From Glossina fuscipes (Eukaryota > Arthropoda > Insecta > Diptera > Glossinidae), in assembly GCF_014805625.2 (NCBI RefSeq), contig NW_023998440.1:2454993-2518992 (forward strand): 64,000 bases of DNA. The letters are read 5' to 3'. Positions 48,893 through 61,867 of the stretch are shown piece after piece. Numbering within the stretch: position 1 is the stretch's first letter; each line of letters opens with the position of its first letter. The notes under the pieces were generated by a model. It searched no databases. It was not told where the DNA came from and saw only the letters and a program-made list of their open reading frames with translations. Made by a program: the position numbers and the translations under genes.

Positions 48893-51589
48893 AAGATTTA
48901 AATTTCATTGCAAAGAGGGAAAAAAATTACTAGAACACACCGATAATGGTTCCACAATGAAAGCGAATTCTCGGAGGAGTATTATGGGTCATAATCAAAA
49001 TATAAAAAATATATACGAAGCAATGTGATGAGATTTTTCTGTTTTTTTTTTTTTTTAACGAAAGTCTGGAAATCCTTTAGATCTAGAAAATCTTATTTAT
49101 CTTCTCTCAAGATTAAGGTTTTTCACTTCGCTTAAGCAGCAATTTCGGACTCACAAAGAATGTAATGAACACTTACACACTTACTTAACTTAATTTCCGT
49201 AGCTTTAGTTTCAAAATTTTTCTCTTTTTATTCACAGCTTTCACAGCTGACGTATTCCGAAAAGAAAAGGGACTAAGCCTAATAAAAATGTGCTTGTTGT
49301 GTTATCGAGTTATTAGGCAATAGCGACTTTTCAAATTTCAAGTCTTTTATCGAAATTGCTTCAACTTTTTTGTGGAGGAAAAAATTCCTGTTTGTTCATC
49401 GTTTTAGGAGAATCACATTCTTTTCTTCCGAAACCGAAGCATTGAATGAATGAAAAACAAACTAAGCAAAGAAAATAATTTGTTTTTGGTGAGAAAAGGG
49501 CTCGAAGCTTTTAAAACAAAAAAAATGTGTGCACCTTAGCTTGCACAAGATTTATTTTACCTTAAGTTCTTACAAAATTTTATTTAAAGTTATGCTAAGA
49601 AGTAGTTGTGTACTGAAAGCATATGCGTGAGCTTGAGCAACAGGTCAGTGTACTTGCACAGTATCCAGCTGCACCACAGTTCCAATTTTGAAAAGATTTT
49701 CCCAAGGCTTCGCAGAAGGGCTTCTTGGGCCGCGTTGGCATTCGCTAACTAAACCCTAATTGCTTACGTCATAGTCCACTTCAAATAAATTTACTTTTAA
49801 GCCAAATATTAGGTGGTACACCCAGTAAAACTCTTTGTTTTTTCCTTGCTCTTTTTGGTTCGAATGCCAACGCTTTTCCTTGTGGAAAAACTGGATTTCA
49901 TTGGGGATTTCAATTTTTTACATATATTCGTGAGAAATAATCGGTGAGTGTTGTCGTTTACCGATAAAGTAAATGAAAAAATGATAAGATAATTAAAACT
50001 TTTGGAATGATTAGAGCAATGGCAACAAACTCGTGATAGCAATACTCATTTTTCCATTTTCACATGTTCGCTAAATACTCTAAAGCAGAGATTAAAACTT
50101 ATCAGACGTACTAGAAGCCTTACGGGTATAATTATAGTGCAAAAACATTTAATTCTATGGTGCTATCTCTGCTCAGTGCCATGAGCATTACATGCACGTA
50201 GAAACGAAAACTGAAAAGGTATTCGTCGTATTAGCAGTAATAAGTCTAAAATAATAAAATGCAACAAAAAACAACAAAACCCAAAACTTTTGCACAAAAT
50301 AATAACTTTGAGAAAAAAATTATTAGGAATCACTAGAAAAATCTGTACTAAATGAATCTATGAATGCGATGCAGTCATTCAGCTTTTTCTAGAGAAAATA
50401 TGGGGAACGTAAGCTATATAATTAAAGTCTCGAGTAAACTGGAATGGGATACAAAATTCGTGATTCTATGCATACGTGCAAAAGTGATGGCATAGAATCC
50501 GTCTTCTACCCAACGAGTACCGTATCATAATATAATGACGTAGCTTACGTTGACGACAATGTACGCTTTAAGAGTCGCATACGTAACCATGAATTCTAAT
50601 TATTTATTTGTCTAAAAGGACAATGGTAAGGGTGGAGCTTAACAATCGTCCGCCCGTACTTTCGCTCCCAGACAATGTATGTGTGCATAAAACGTACGCC
50701 TTGCTTAAGGGTTTTTATTTCCGATTGGCATAAAAGTAAAACAGAAAAAACAAAAATCGTCGTAGATTGTTATTTACTCTCTCTTTGCCATAATGATAAC
50801 ATTAGAACTTCTCAACTTTGCTATTTTTAATAATTATCGCCTTAAAACCGGTAGTAAAGCTTCATACATATGCGTTATCTCCCCCCCAATACAGCAGACA
50901 TTTCATAAGCATATAAATGGCGCCGACTTTTCAACTTTACACTGTTACATACGCAGTTATATTGTGCCTGTAAAATGCAATTACATACCCCATTAAGCCT
51001 ACAAGTCTACACTTATATATCTCCATATATATGATGTGTTATGGTTTTCCTTATTGTTATTTACACTTGTGCATATTGCACAATCATTTATGTTAGTTTG
51101 CTAAACTTATATACGTATATATATATAAATTCATGTAACATATAAGATGAGGATAAATGTGTTTTCATATTACTCGAGGATTAATGGCTCGTTATAATCT
51201 CTGTCAATTTGCCATCTTCTTTTCCCATCTCTCCATTAACACAAAAATGATTTTTTGCTTCCTCTTCTCGCTTCCCCTTATTGTAATAAAAAGCTACGGG
51301 AAATTGACTCTTGAATCCATAAGAGTATCTAGTAGACATTATGAGCTATCATAATTTCCTATGAAATTATTTATTCATTTCTATAACTATTTTTTTTGCT
51401 CCTCGCTACCCGAATACGGCAAAATGGAAAAATATTTATTTCGTTCGTGATAACGCATATTAAAATAAGTATCCATCCGTTGGTAGCCTTAAAAACTGTT
51501 TACTATATGCCCTTGGTCAATGGAATGGAAATGCAAATCGGCAATCTTTATACACCCTACTTAAATTTCGCTCGACTAGAACTATTACA
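48893..51589. other. AT-rich DNA, nothing recognised
   Basis: Only short frames and homopolymer runs; no element ends were identified. Confidence 0.5.
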
Positions 51590-51905
51590 AATCAATTAAA
51601 AACATCCGACGGTTAGCTACATATCGGATTTTCCAAATAGGGCGTTATACGAAAAGTGTTTCAAAAATTGGCCCGATCCGAACCAACGTCAATAGCGTTC
51701 ATCCTTTGAACACATCAGCGCATCACATGTCATCAAAGTATCTCAAAAATAGCGATCAGTAGATTTAACACAAGAACGTAAGATGGACAGACACACTTAG
51801 AAACATTCTCTGAATCAATCAGTACAATAAACCGTGAGTCTACCTCAAGTCCTTCCATGTGTTGCATAAGTCTGCACAAACTTAGTTTATTCTTGTAGTA
51901 ATATA
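51590..51905 (-). repeat. Dispersed repeat, second subfamily
   Basis: Minus strand: AAGTTTGTGCAGACTTATGC, AACACATGGAAGGAC, TGATTGATTCAGAGAATG, GTGTCTGTCCATCTT, then CGGATCGGGCCAATTTTTGA and CACTTTTCGTATAACGCCCT. Confidence 0.7.
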
Positions 51906-52594
51906 ACATCCCTTGAAATGTCTCCGTTCCGACACATATACAGCAACAGGCCCATAATTCCCGGGTAGTACCAGCCCTCAAATTATATACGTCAAAATAA
52001 GTTAACAAGTTGTTGGGCTGTTGCCCTCTCAGTTTTATCGCTGTAACCGATCTCGGAGAGCCTACGTTAGCACATCAATGCACTACGTCTAGAATTGAAA
52101 TGATTAAAGGAACAGTGTGCACTTTCAGCCTTAATCCTATAATGTATTAGGTTAAGTCGTAAGAATTCAAAGTAATGTCTAGTAACGTAGCTACAGTTTT
52201 GACTTCATAGCCCCAATTTCGAACGTAGAAAGGCTTACAAACGGATTGCCGGATAGTCAAATGCAGCTTTTTAATCTATTGTCCTAGATTCACAAAGAAA
52301 GGGTAAGCGGTTGTCAAAAATAAAAACACTTGTGTTTGCATTAATGTTAATGGATATATACGAATACTTTCGCATTTGATTTCTTTTAGAACGAAGTTTA
52401 AGAAAGAAATTCGAAGTTACTTAATTAAACGTTTCCTTCAGAAACGGCGCTCTTCTGCTAAGGTCTCATCTAGCTATAGAAGAAAATGTTTGTAGGGTAT
52501 TTCCGATATCACCTATAATTCTCTCTACAAACTTTCCCTTAGGACATTGCGGTAATTTGAGCTTTAGAAAAGGAAAGATATAACGCGAAAGATA

Positions 52595-52623
52595 TAGCCT
52601 CGTATGCGCCGAATACGAGGCTA
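52595..52623. repeat. Perfect 11-bp inverted repeat, 7-base loop
   Basis: TAGCCTCGTAT, loop GCGCCGA, ATACGAGGCTA. No T run or other terminator feature follows, and it is not next to a recognised gene or element end. Confidence 0.85.
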
Positions 52624-55511
52624 ATATACAATATTTGGTCAGTTGAAAATTTTGCTGAAAAAGGTCTTAATAGCAAAAATTCGAAGGGAAGCGAACTTCA
52701 GGGCACTTTACGCTCAAAAAATCAAAACATATAACACAAATATAGCAAGATGTCTCTCTTCAATAGGCTTGCAACTATAATTTACGAATCCTGAAAAATA
52801 AATTCCCTTCTTCGCATGCCGACAGCGTAATTATCGTACGTGTTGTCTAATATTTGAAAGGCATCACGCGGAGCAAAATCCTTGCTGAACATCGACTTGA
52901 CGACATTTTTTAATACTTTGGGCGCAACCGCTACAATAGTCGTTTTCATTTGGTTCAAAATGTTTTAAATATTACAGCAATTTTCAATTTTGATGTCAAT
53001 TAATTTTAATTTCATTTATTTTCACAACAACAATGGATAGAAATTTAGCGGAGAAAAAGCGTTGAATTTGGGTCATAGTAACTCAGTTGTAAAAGGATAT
53101 GTAAGCGTAATAGCTGCGGGAGGCAAAGTCGGCCGAAATGTGAATCAGAAAGTGAGCCGAGTAGAGTCGAATCAAAAGAGTCGAATTGCAGTATTCGAAA
53201 GAATAAGACCAGAGCTAGGATTAACGCGTTGTGCCTGCAAATAATGCAGTGCAAGTAGATCTCCTAAAATATGTAAATAAAACCTACAATATCTTAAAAA
53301 TTACAATTCCGTGTGGCGGACTTAGGTTCAAGAGATGTTGAATCAACAACGTAAAATTGTAAAAGACGCTTTACGTTACAATATTAATTACGATTATTTG
53401 AAAAATTAGTTCTGTGCCATAGCGGATGTTATGTTGGATCAACAAATAAGTGTTTTTTTTTTTATTTGTAATAAAAACTAAAGGATAAACAACATTACTA
53501 AGCAAATTTTTGTTTTCTGTTTTTTTTGGTTGTTCATAATTTCATGTAGAAAAGGCCCTTTGGGTTGCTGTGAAAATTCATTTCTGAAACAACAATTTTT
53601 CGTAATGCATTGCCGATATCACGGGATGTATGTCAACTTCCAGCATTTTGTTGCAGCAACATGCCGTCCAAGTTGAGATCATCTACTTTTTGCCACAAAA
53701 AACCTATTGTAGTATGACTGCACACCGTTGCAGATTTCCGTTCACTTACAGCGTGTCACAAATCAAAATAGTAAGTAAAATTTATTAACATTATAACACA
53801 AAAAAGTATGACACACTTCAAAACGCTTCTAGTTGCATTTTCCAATAGCCCAGTATTTAAACAAATGTAATTTAATACAATTCGAAGCTAAGCGCCGCCG
53901 TTTACAATCAGCCTGGCTGCAGCATTAAGTAACTTGTCCATAAACTTGACCAGGAAGCTCAGAAGCTAGAAAATAAGTTTAAACAAGAAGTGATGAATAA
54001 AGGAAGAAGGACTCGAGCTACTGAATCGACTGCAGCGTTTTCATTCGCTCAATGCTAGCCTGGGACTCCTCTAGCCGATGAATTTGGCAAGATAAGGCCG
54101 AACAGTACCAAAAACACTCAATTTATATATATATTGGTTCTTCGAGATCATTTCGTTAAAAATTCAACCCATATCGTTCCCCAACCAACGATTCGATTCA
54201 GCTCCACGAAATTTCTGGCTATTTCCTAAACTGAAACGACCTCTTCGGGGATAACGCTTTGACTCGATTGAAGAGATACAAACTGACTCGCAGGCAGGTT
54301 TGAAAGCAAATCGTATATAATAACTATTTCGAGGATTAAGAAAACGTTGATGGGATTTGGAACGGATAACTTTGAAGGCGACGAAATAGATTTGGAATAA
54401 TAAAGAGATCTAAAAGCGATTCAGTTGCATTGGTCTTAATTTTTTATCGCGCTATACTCCACAAATAATAGCAAGTTACTGATAATATTTTTCTAATCAG
54501 ATTTCGGATATCACAATTGATTTTGAAATAGTTTTTATGTTGCCCGTCAATATGTTAACAAATGATTTCCGGTACTTTCTTGACAATACATACAATTCAT
54601 ACAACTCATGCATGGTCTCTGATGGAAATTCCCTTACACCGAGAACTTACTTAATAAACTGTCGGCAAGCGAAGTTCAAATTAAGATTTATATTAAACAA
54701 TGATATTTTATTGCTATAAAATATTTATGGATAAGAAATAAAATGGAAGTAATTTGTATGTCGGCATGCGAAACGAAGGAAAACAACTTAGATAATATTG
54801 AATAATCTATGCGTAAAGGGTCACGTGGATATCGATTATGTTTATAGCGCACAGCGTTTATATGAGTCAATAAATATTTAAAGATATCATAAAAAGGAAT
54901 TTATGGCGGGCAGATAAGACGATTTAAAAATTAATTTAACTGATGATGGTTGTAAATATTTTCAAATGTAATTGAATTGAATTTCATGGATAGGATCTGA
55001 AGAGAGAGAATTGAATTAACTTATTTCTTGGCTATTTTTTTTTTTTTTTTCCAATAGGTATCCAATATAAAAAAGGGCGGTTTTATTATCGCTGTACAGC
55101 AATAACGAAATGGTATAGCAAAAGTTGAAAGGTAGAGTAAAAGTTTTAAATTTAAAGAATTTTTATTTTCGTTAAATTATTTTCGTTTTTACTTTTTCTT
55201 TTTTTAAAAATTTTATTATTGTACATTCTTATCTGTTTTTTCCATAAAAATATATTCTGTTAAATGGCTTGATGTGTTAAAGTTGTGGTCTTTCATTGGT
55301 AAATAACCACTCATTCATTGGGTTTACATTTCCATTCAAACACCGCCACAGATATGCCTCAACCGTACGCATATTTATTTACTTACATATATATATATAG
55401 ATGTGTGTGCATGCACGTAAAAACAAAAATATTTTCATTCTTTACAAACAAAAGCTCTCAAGAGCACATCAAAATCCATTGTGTATAATTATTTAATTCT
55501 TTTTTTCTTTT

Positions 55512-55537
<26 letters not shown>
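55512..55537 (+). repeat. (AT)n microsatellite
   Basis: 26 bases of alternating AT, followed by further imperfect AT/CA steps. Confidence 0.95.
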
Positions 55538-55543
<6 letters not shown>

Positions 55544-55849
55544 TATGTACACACATACATTCTTGCCTACTGAAAATGTGAAAAACAAAAAAATGAAATA
55601 TTATTCACATTAATATTAAACGAAATTTACTATTGTATGTATATGTATACACATATGAAGCTATCTTTTTTTTTCATTTTTTTTTGTTTAACTTGACCAT
55701 TACAAATAACATGGAAAAAAGTGTTCAAAGGACTGACGTTGCATGTAATACAACAAAAGCAACAACAAATAACAACAGCGACGACTACAGAGAATGAATT
55801 GAATTATTTGAGTTGCATATGAATATTTTATTATAGTAGCATTTATTTT

Positions 55850-55852
<3 letters not shown>

Positions 55853-55882
<30 letters not shown>
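55853..55882 (+). repeat. (AT)n microsatellite
   Basis: About 30 bases of alternating AT. Confidence 0.95.
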
Positions 55883-55889
<7 letters not shown>

Positions 55890-56039
55890 TACATATATAT
55901 GGACTTTTTGTAAGCATGAACGAAAGGATCACATCGCAGCCATATGCAAACAATAGAGTTACACTCAAATATTTATACGAAAAATGTGTCCATCTCAACG
56001 CGAATTTCGAATACTACTCATATCTCAAGCAAATATTTA

Positions 56040-56330
56040 ATGCTTTTATACCCTTTACTAGTTATGGTACGTTAAATTTGTGCGGATGTATGCAACACTC
56101 AGAACGAGTTCAGATAAATCCACCATCCCGTAAATCTAAGCTTGTCTGTCCGACTATCTGTCCTGCTTTTTGTGTTCAAGCTACAGACTGCAATTTTACG
56201 AATTTTACTCTAATGAAATTTCGTACCCCGATATGTTTTGACCCAAAAACGAACGCTGCTAGAATTTGTTCGGATCGAGCCTGTTTTTCGGCCCAATAAC
56301 GAATAATTTTCAAAAGTCGTCGAATGAATA
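56040..56330 (+). repeat. Dispersed repeat, second subfamily, 5' half
   Basis: Plus strand: AATTTGTGCGGATGTATGCA, ACACTCAGAACGAG, a decayed GCTTGTCTGTCCGACTATCT core, then TCTAATGAAATTTCGTACCC and TTGTTCGGATCGAGCC, which parallel the 51.6-kb copy. The 3' end at 57005-57300 may be the other half of the same insertion. Confidence 0.65.
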
Positions 56331-57004
56331 CTTTTAGGGAGTTGTATGGCATTCAATGATGGGACATATCTCGTCACAGCTTTTTAACTTGTTTTTTGTT
56401 TAAGTTTATCGTGGTTTGATAATGGGAACAATATCACAATCTTACTAATGTTTTTTACAATTAAAAAAAAAAAAAGGCGAGTTCCCTTAGACGCTTAAAG
56501 TATTGGTAAATTTTTGCAAAAATAAGAAAATAGTGAAATTCGGTTTGAATTACGCTGTTAAATGCACTCCCATCCGTGCTGCTTAAAAACATACTTTTTT
56601 TATCTTTAACATTTCACGGCATCTTATGTATAGTTTTACAAAACCAAAAGTTTTAGTTCGATGCTCCGTTGTATTGCTTTTCGATAATAGTGAGAAAATC
56701 TGATTTGCGCATTTTATTTTTTACTAAAGCAATTAAAGAAAAGGAATTTAAAGGTCTAAATTAAAAGTCCAGATAGCCTTACTTTACTTTTACTTAAATT
56801 TACTTTGCACACTTTTTGTGTGGTAAAAAGTGATGATTTTTCAAATTGTATGATGGCCCATACCGATAATTTCAAATGAAACTTAACTATAGCGAATTGT
56901 GATTATCTACATACGTTTTTTAAATTGCGCCACCTATAATAGCTCAGATGAAAGTAAGCCTTTTTATGACAGTTTTATGACAGTTCACATTTATAATCTT
57001 ACAT

Positions 57005-57300
57005 AAAAATTAGCTGCATGAAATTTGGACCTGGTAAGTCTATTTCCACGTCGTATAAGATTTCTCATGTGAACCTCAAAATGGCGACAAAGTCTTTTTT
57101 CTAGTATCCTACGAATATAATAAGTGGACTATAATAAAATGCTTGAAAAGAAAATTCATTTCGCTAAATATGGAGTAGGTCAGTTCGCTTTTTCGGGGCC
57201 CTTATAAGACATCGCATGAAGGGTATACCTTTAATAGAAACACAAAGATTTTAAGGAATTGAATTACGCGAAGTGGTGTAGGGAATACTATAACATATTT
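57005..57300 (+). repeat. Dispersed repeat, second subfamily, 3' end
   Basis: Starts CATGAAATTTGGACC and ends TACGCGAAGTGGTGTAGGGA, matching the ends at 1750 and 42960. Confidence 0.55.
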
Positions 57301-60127
57301 ATTTGTTTGTCTTCTAGTTTGTAGAGCTAGTAAGAAAATTTAGGGGAAGTTCTGCCTTATAAATATTTTCCACGTATATTTTGTCGTCCTGAATAATCCC
57401 TTAAGTATTCAAGAATGACATCTAAAATACTGGCATATTTTGTATGAGGCCAAATGCTTTACGTGGCAGAAAATTCTATTTTTGACCGTCTTTCGAGTTG
57501 GTTGCAGTTGGTTGTAGCGATTTTGATTTCCATTCGATTGTTTTAAAATTTCAAGCGTTGCTATGTAGCATCATTTTCCACAGAAGCGCATAGATTAATT
57601 TTAACGAATTTTATAACATACCTTTTCCCAATAAAATTACTTCTTACCTACAATGAACGCCACTTCTTTTTAATCAAGGTTTCCAAAATATCCTACACTT
57701 TTCATTGGTATCGATCGATAATAACTACAATGCCGCGTTATTGTCATTATAGCAAACGCAAGTAAGTAGTGTGAGCTAAGGGGTTAAAAAAGTTTATTTT
57801 TCGTGGGCACAAGCTAGTAATTTCTTCCAAATAAATTACATGAGCAAATTCAGAGCGTCTGACTCGAAAGCTTTTGAGGCAAACCGTGTCGTTGGAAACC
57901 TTGTGCAGTAGTAATAGTAGGTGATTTAATCGCATTAATGCCTTTATTCTAGAGACAAGCTTACTGACACATACTTCTACCCGTATGTATAATCAACCTA
58001 CAGGGCTTTTGTTGTAAACATATTTTGCCTTGCACGAGGCTGCAAACCTTTTTTCGAAAAGGTTCTCAATTAAACTTTAGGCCATAAATGGTTTCAATAG
58101 ACATTGGCTTTACAGCCCTGTAATCCCCGATATGATGCCTCTTACCCATAAATTATTGTAAACGGATTCCACCATTAAAGTACCAGAAAGCTCTACAGAG
58201 CTATCGATAATCATTACAATGCGTTTTAAATGGTCCTATGACAAAAATAATTATTTTCTTTTTAGGCTTTTTATTTCTTAATTGTAATATTTTATCTTGT
58301 CTTTGTTGTAATTTGATGGGAATGGCTTCGATAACTGATTGCACATGCCTGCGGTCATGTTTATTGTCTACTTATAAATTTTTTTAAAACCGTAGTCTCA
58401 AATTGCTTTTGGTAACACTAACTTAGGTTTATTAATATCATCATAAGCTGTTGCGTTCATTTTCCAGGGTTAAGCTGGAAATAAGGAAAGACTCATAAAA
58501 AGAACGGTTGCCGCATTCAAGGTTACAACAGTTAAATACAAAAGCAAGAAATAGTTCCTGCGATACGGTTAATTTGCTTTGAAAATTGATTAGAAGGTTT
58601 GGCAGTTCGAGCATGGAAGATGGCGACGAGCTAAACCCCCTGCTTGCGACCGCCCTCTGTTTAAGTCTTTAGTAAGCTTATAGGCAATATTTTGATGGAA
58701 CGTTAATAGGCGAGGCTGAAGTACTACTCTACTCTTCGTTAACTATTACCAATCTGAGTGTTTTTTCTTTGAATCCGAAGAGAGCTATTAAACGCGCTTA
58801 AGTCACGTCATTACCGTTACAACACACATTGAAAATGTATATAAAGGTCTTACTATGAATCAATTTGGGTTAACTATCCTAATGAGAATTCGCAAGCGAA
58901 ATAAGTTATTGTCTTATTTTTCAATGCATTTTTTTTTTTTTTTAATTAACTCTTAAACAGATTGTAGAAAATTAAATTAAATTTTTGTTTTTCTCATTCG
59001 ACAATTAATTTCATTCAAACCATTAAGCCTATGACGGTAGCCATAATAATAATAATAATAATTTGCGATAATGAAAAATATTAATAATGCTCAGCATGCA
59101 TGTCCTTCAGTCGTTAATGCAGTGAATGGTATCTAACAGGCAAGATGAGGAAACCGAACAAAACAAAATAAAATAAAGATACAATTTTTCCCGTTTGTCT
59201 GGCGTTTATTAATAGAATTGCAGCTTAACTGGTAATTATAAAATTGAATAAAATTCAAATGGTTCGCTAGGCTTTTGCAGCAACTAACTTAATGCGGCAA
59301 CAGTTGTTGCTATGTTGATTGTTGCAGACAATTAACGATTAAAAAAGAGAGAAACAAAAACAAAAACAAACCCCATATAACCCACTCGCACTCATACCAA
59401 AAAGATGAGCAACGATGATAGACGAATAAAAGCCGAAATCAATGCAAGCCAGGAGCATAATACGTGTCCGTACGTGCGTTGACATTCTAGCGACGTCGGT
59501 TGTCAAGGGCAGTTTGAACGCTGTAAAATCAAAACCAGAGACGAGTAAGAGCTGTTCGATAATAAAAGCAACAAAAACAAAGCGAATGCCAAAGTTAACG
59601 ACAGCTTTAGCATATTTGCCATATAATTTTTTATGATCAGCACAGCGTTAAGTGCTTGCCATTGTTTAAATTTTATCAAGCGGTTTGGAAAAAAACTCGA
59701 AAAATCTTCTAAAACAAGATAGTGGCGCAGTTCAGTTTGATTGCTTACTGACACGTATGATGATGGATGGCAGCAGTCACAATCGATTTATAGTTTCCTT
59801 GCTTTAAACGATTGTCCTTTTCGGTTATCCTTATGCCGCTTTATTGCACTCAAAGCATAACCAATCAACCCACACCTAATGCTATAGTTGATGCTAATGG
59901 CGGCAATGTTGCTGCTGCTGATATTTAGCTAAAGATATTCAAAGGCTATGAAAACTGGTTGCCAAGGTTCTCGTTCAGGTAATGAATGTTATAGCTACAA
60001 TCCTTCCATTGCTACACATGTACACGGGTGACTACGGTTGTTGACAACACCGTTAGCTGATGTTATTTTGTGTTTTCATAATGACAACGTCGAGGATGCG
60101 GACGAGGACCTCAATAAGAACGAGAGC
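57301..60127. other. AT-rich DNA, nothing recognised
   Basis: An (ATA)n run at 59043-59062. The overlapping frames at 59442-59754 on both strands are unassigned. Confidence 0.45.
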
Positions 60128-60210
60128 GATAATGATGATGGTGATGATGATGATGATGATGATGATGATCATAATGACGATGACGATGACGATGACGACG
60201 ATAATAATAT
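60128..60210 (+). repeat. (GAT)n/(GAC)n compound microsatellite
   Basis: Imperfect GAT, GGT and GAC triplets, reading as poly-Met/Thr on one strand and poly-Ile/Val on the other. This explains the two opposed frames of about 90 codons at 60053-60347. Confidence 0.95.
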
Positions 60211-60929
60211 TTAAAATATGCGTAAGTTTTTCTGGTTCGTTCTTGTTGCTGTTATTATTGTTTGCTGCCATTGGTAACCATTTTGCCATTGTTTGTAATT
60301 TGATGAAAGCGTATTTACAGCGCACACAGTTTAACTCTTTAGTCTGAAACAGTATGAAACCACTTGAAATTAATTACAGTTTATATTGCATGTCCTGTGC
60401 CATCATCATTTATTGAAATATGATTATATTCTCTTGTTGTTAGTACTTTTGGAAAATTTATATGCTACCGTCAGATTTATTCCAAAATGATAGGTATGAA
60501 CGGATGGCGAAGATAAAAACAATAATTATTTTGTTATCTTTATCGATTTCTGCAAATTAAATTGTTAACCTTAATATAAAAGAAATTAATTTGTATTAAG
60601 AAGAAAGAAAGACAAGTAAGAAAATTATATTCACTTGTGACTGCAAAGCTCTTTTATTTTATCACACTTATCCTGGAGAAGACTAAAAGCAGCAAAGGAA
60701 CTACAATGTTACTTTCTGCAATAAACGGTGAACGCGGCTGATTGGTTCAGAATAAAAATCGAAATTTATATGTATGTGTTGTATGGAAGAAGTACATTTT
60801 TTCACTATTATCGTTTGCCAAGCTTTCGCATTTTTGCAATAGCTCGGGGGCATCATGCTTTTGCTATTTTCATACCCATCACCAAAGGACGAGGAGATTA
60901 TTCATTTTCTCAAAACGGTTTCAATGACC
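60211..60929. other. AT-rich DNA, nothing recognised
   Basis: Small plus-strand frames at 60728-60982 end inside the following repeat and were not recognised. Confidence 0.5.
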
Positions 60930-61538
60930 AGAAGAAAGCTTCAGAGACGCCGCAATATGTATATATCCTTGACAAGCAATAAATTCTGAAGCGAATTGAA
61001 CATGCCCGTCTGTCCGTCTATGTAATGTCTGTTTTAAACATTCTTCTGAGGAAATGAGGACACCGTCTCCAAGTTTAGCAGAAATATTGGAAGTTCTTGC
61101 ACGCCGTTTGGTGTTGAAAATAGGCCTAATCAGTCGATGGACACGCCTACAGTGCTACGTGAAATGAGAACATCACTGTTTTTAAGAGGAATGAAAAACT
61201 GGTTTTTTGTTCTTTACTCATAAGCTACAGCAGATAGACGTACAGGGCGATTTTGTCGTACATGGCCAAAAATGGAAAGAAGTGACCACACCTACACCAT
61301 TATTTTTTTAATACCTTCATAACGCGCAGAAGCAAGCCTCTAAAATCCCATAGGTATAAATATGCCTGGCCAGTTTCAAATTTGGTGCGCACCTGAAGAA
61401 ACCTCGTCTGGCTGCCTTCCTAACTGTGTAGTATATGTGCTGAACATTCCTCCAATTTGAATGTGACTTAACCATTTCAAAGAACACGCCTACAACGCTC
61501 AGGCGCCTATGCGACATAATTTATTTTGAAAATAATTA

Positions 61539-61867
61539 TCAGGCGTTCTTCAAAACTATTTATTATGAAAAAGGAAACTTAAAAGTTCAATAGTAACATT
61601 AGGGCACTCACTGTTTACGTTTTGAACTTTTTGAGACGACGAACGATGTTTGAATGGCTCACATTGAAGTTCTCAGCCAGCAGTTGGATTGTCGATCTCT
61701 TCCTGGCTTTCCTTCCAAGCTAGTATCGCCAGATTTCATGCGGGCTAGCCATTCCTTGCATCGACTTTCACTGAGTGTGCGCTCGCCGAAAAGTTCGTTG
61801 AAATCCTGAAACGAATATTCATCCTTTCTTATCCTTTTCTAAATTTTTATTAAAATGAAACGCCTGA
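61539..61867 (-). mobile_element. Internally deleted mariner
   Basis: The ends are TCAGGCGTT (61539-61547) and its exact complement AACGCCTGA (61859-61867). The left is preceded by TA (61537-61538) and the right followed by CA, one base from the expected TA duplication. The inside holds only the start of a minus-strand mariner transposase. It is a deletion derivative nested in the dispersed repeat, hence younger than that repeat. Confidence 0.75.
61615..61815 (-). pseudogene. mariner transposase, N-terminal remnant
   Basis: Minus strand, first frame: DFNELFGERTLSESRCKEWL then ARMKSGDTSLEGKPGR, the first helix-turn-helix and linker of mariner (GexxxSExxxxxWFxxFKSGDxSLExxPRxGRP). After a frame change it reads STIQLLAENFNVSHSNIVRR then LKKFKT-stop (stop 61615-61617), the second helix-turn-helix. 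All catalytic sequence is deleted. Confidence 0.8.

Larger units (their letters stand above)
51906..56039. other. AT-rich DNA with one strong hairpin
   Basis: Apart from the hairpin at 52595-52623 and the AT microsatellites listed separately, nothing was recognised. Small complementary frames at 53045-53254 on both strands are unassigned. Confidence 0.45.

Noticed and set aside
52595..52640. Helitron 3' end
   Set aside because: The hairpin is good, but the only CTRR lies within or directly at the stem and no 5' TC end or coding sequence was found.
60053..60347. Two opposed frames of about 90 codons
   Set aside because: Both are made by the GAT/GAC microsatellite (poly-Ile/Val and poly-Met/Thr).
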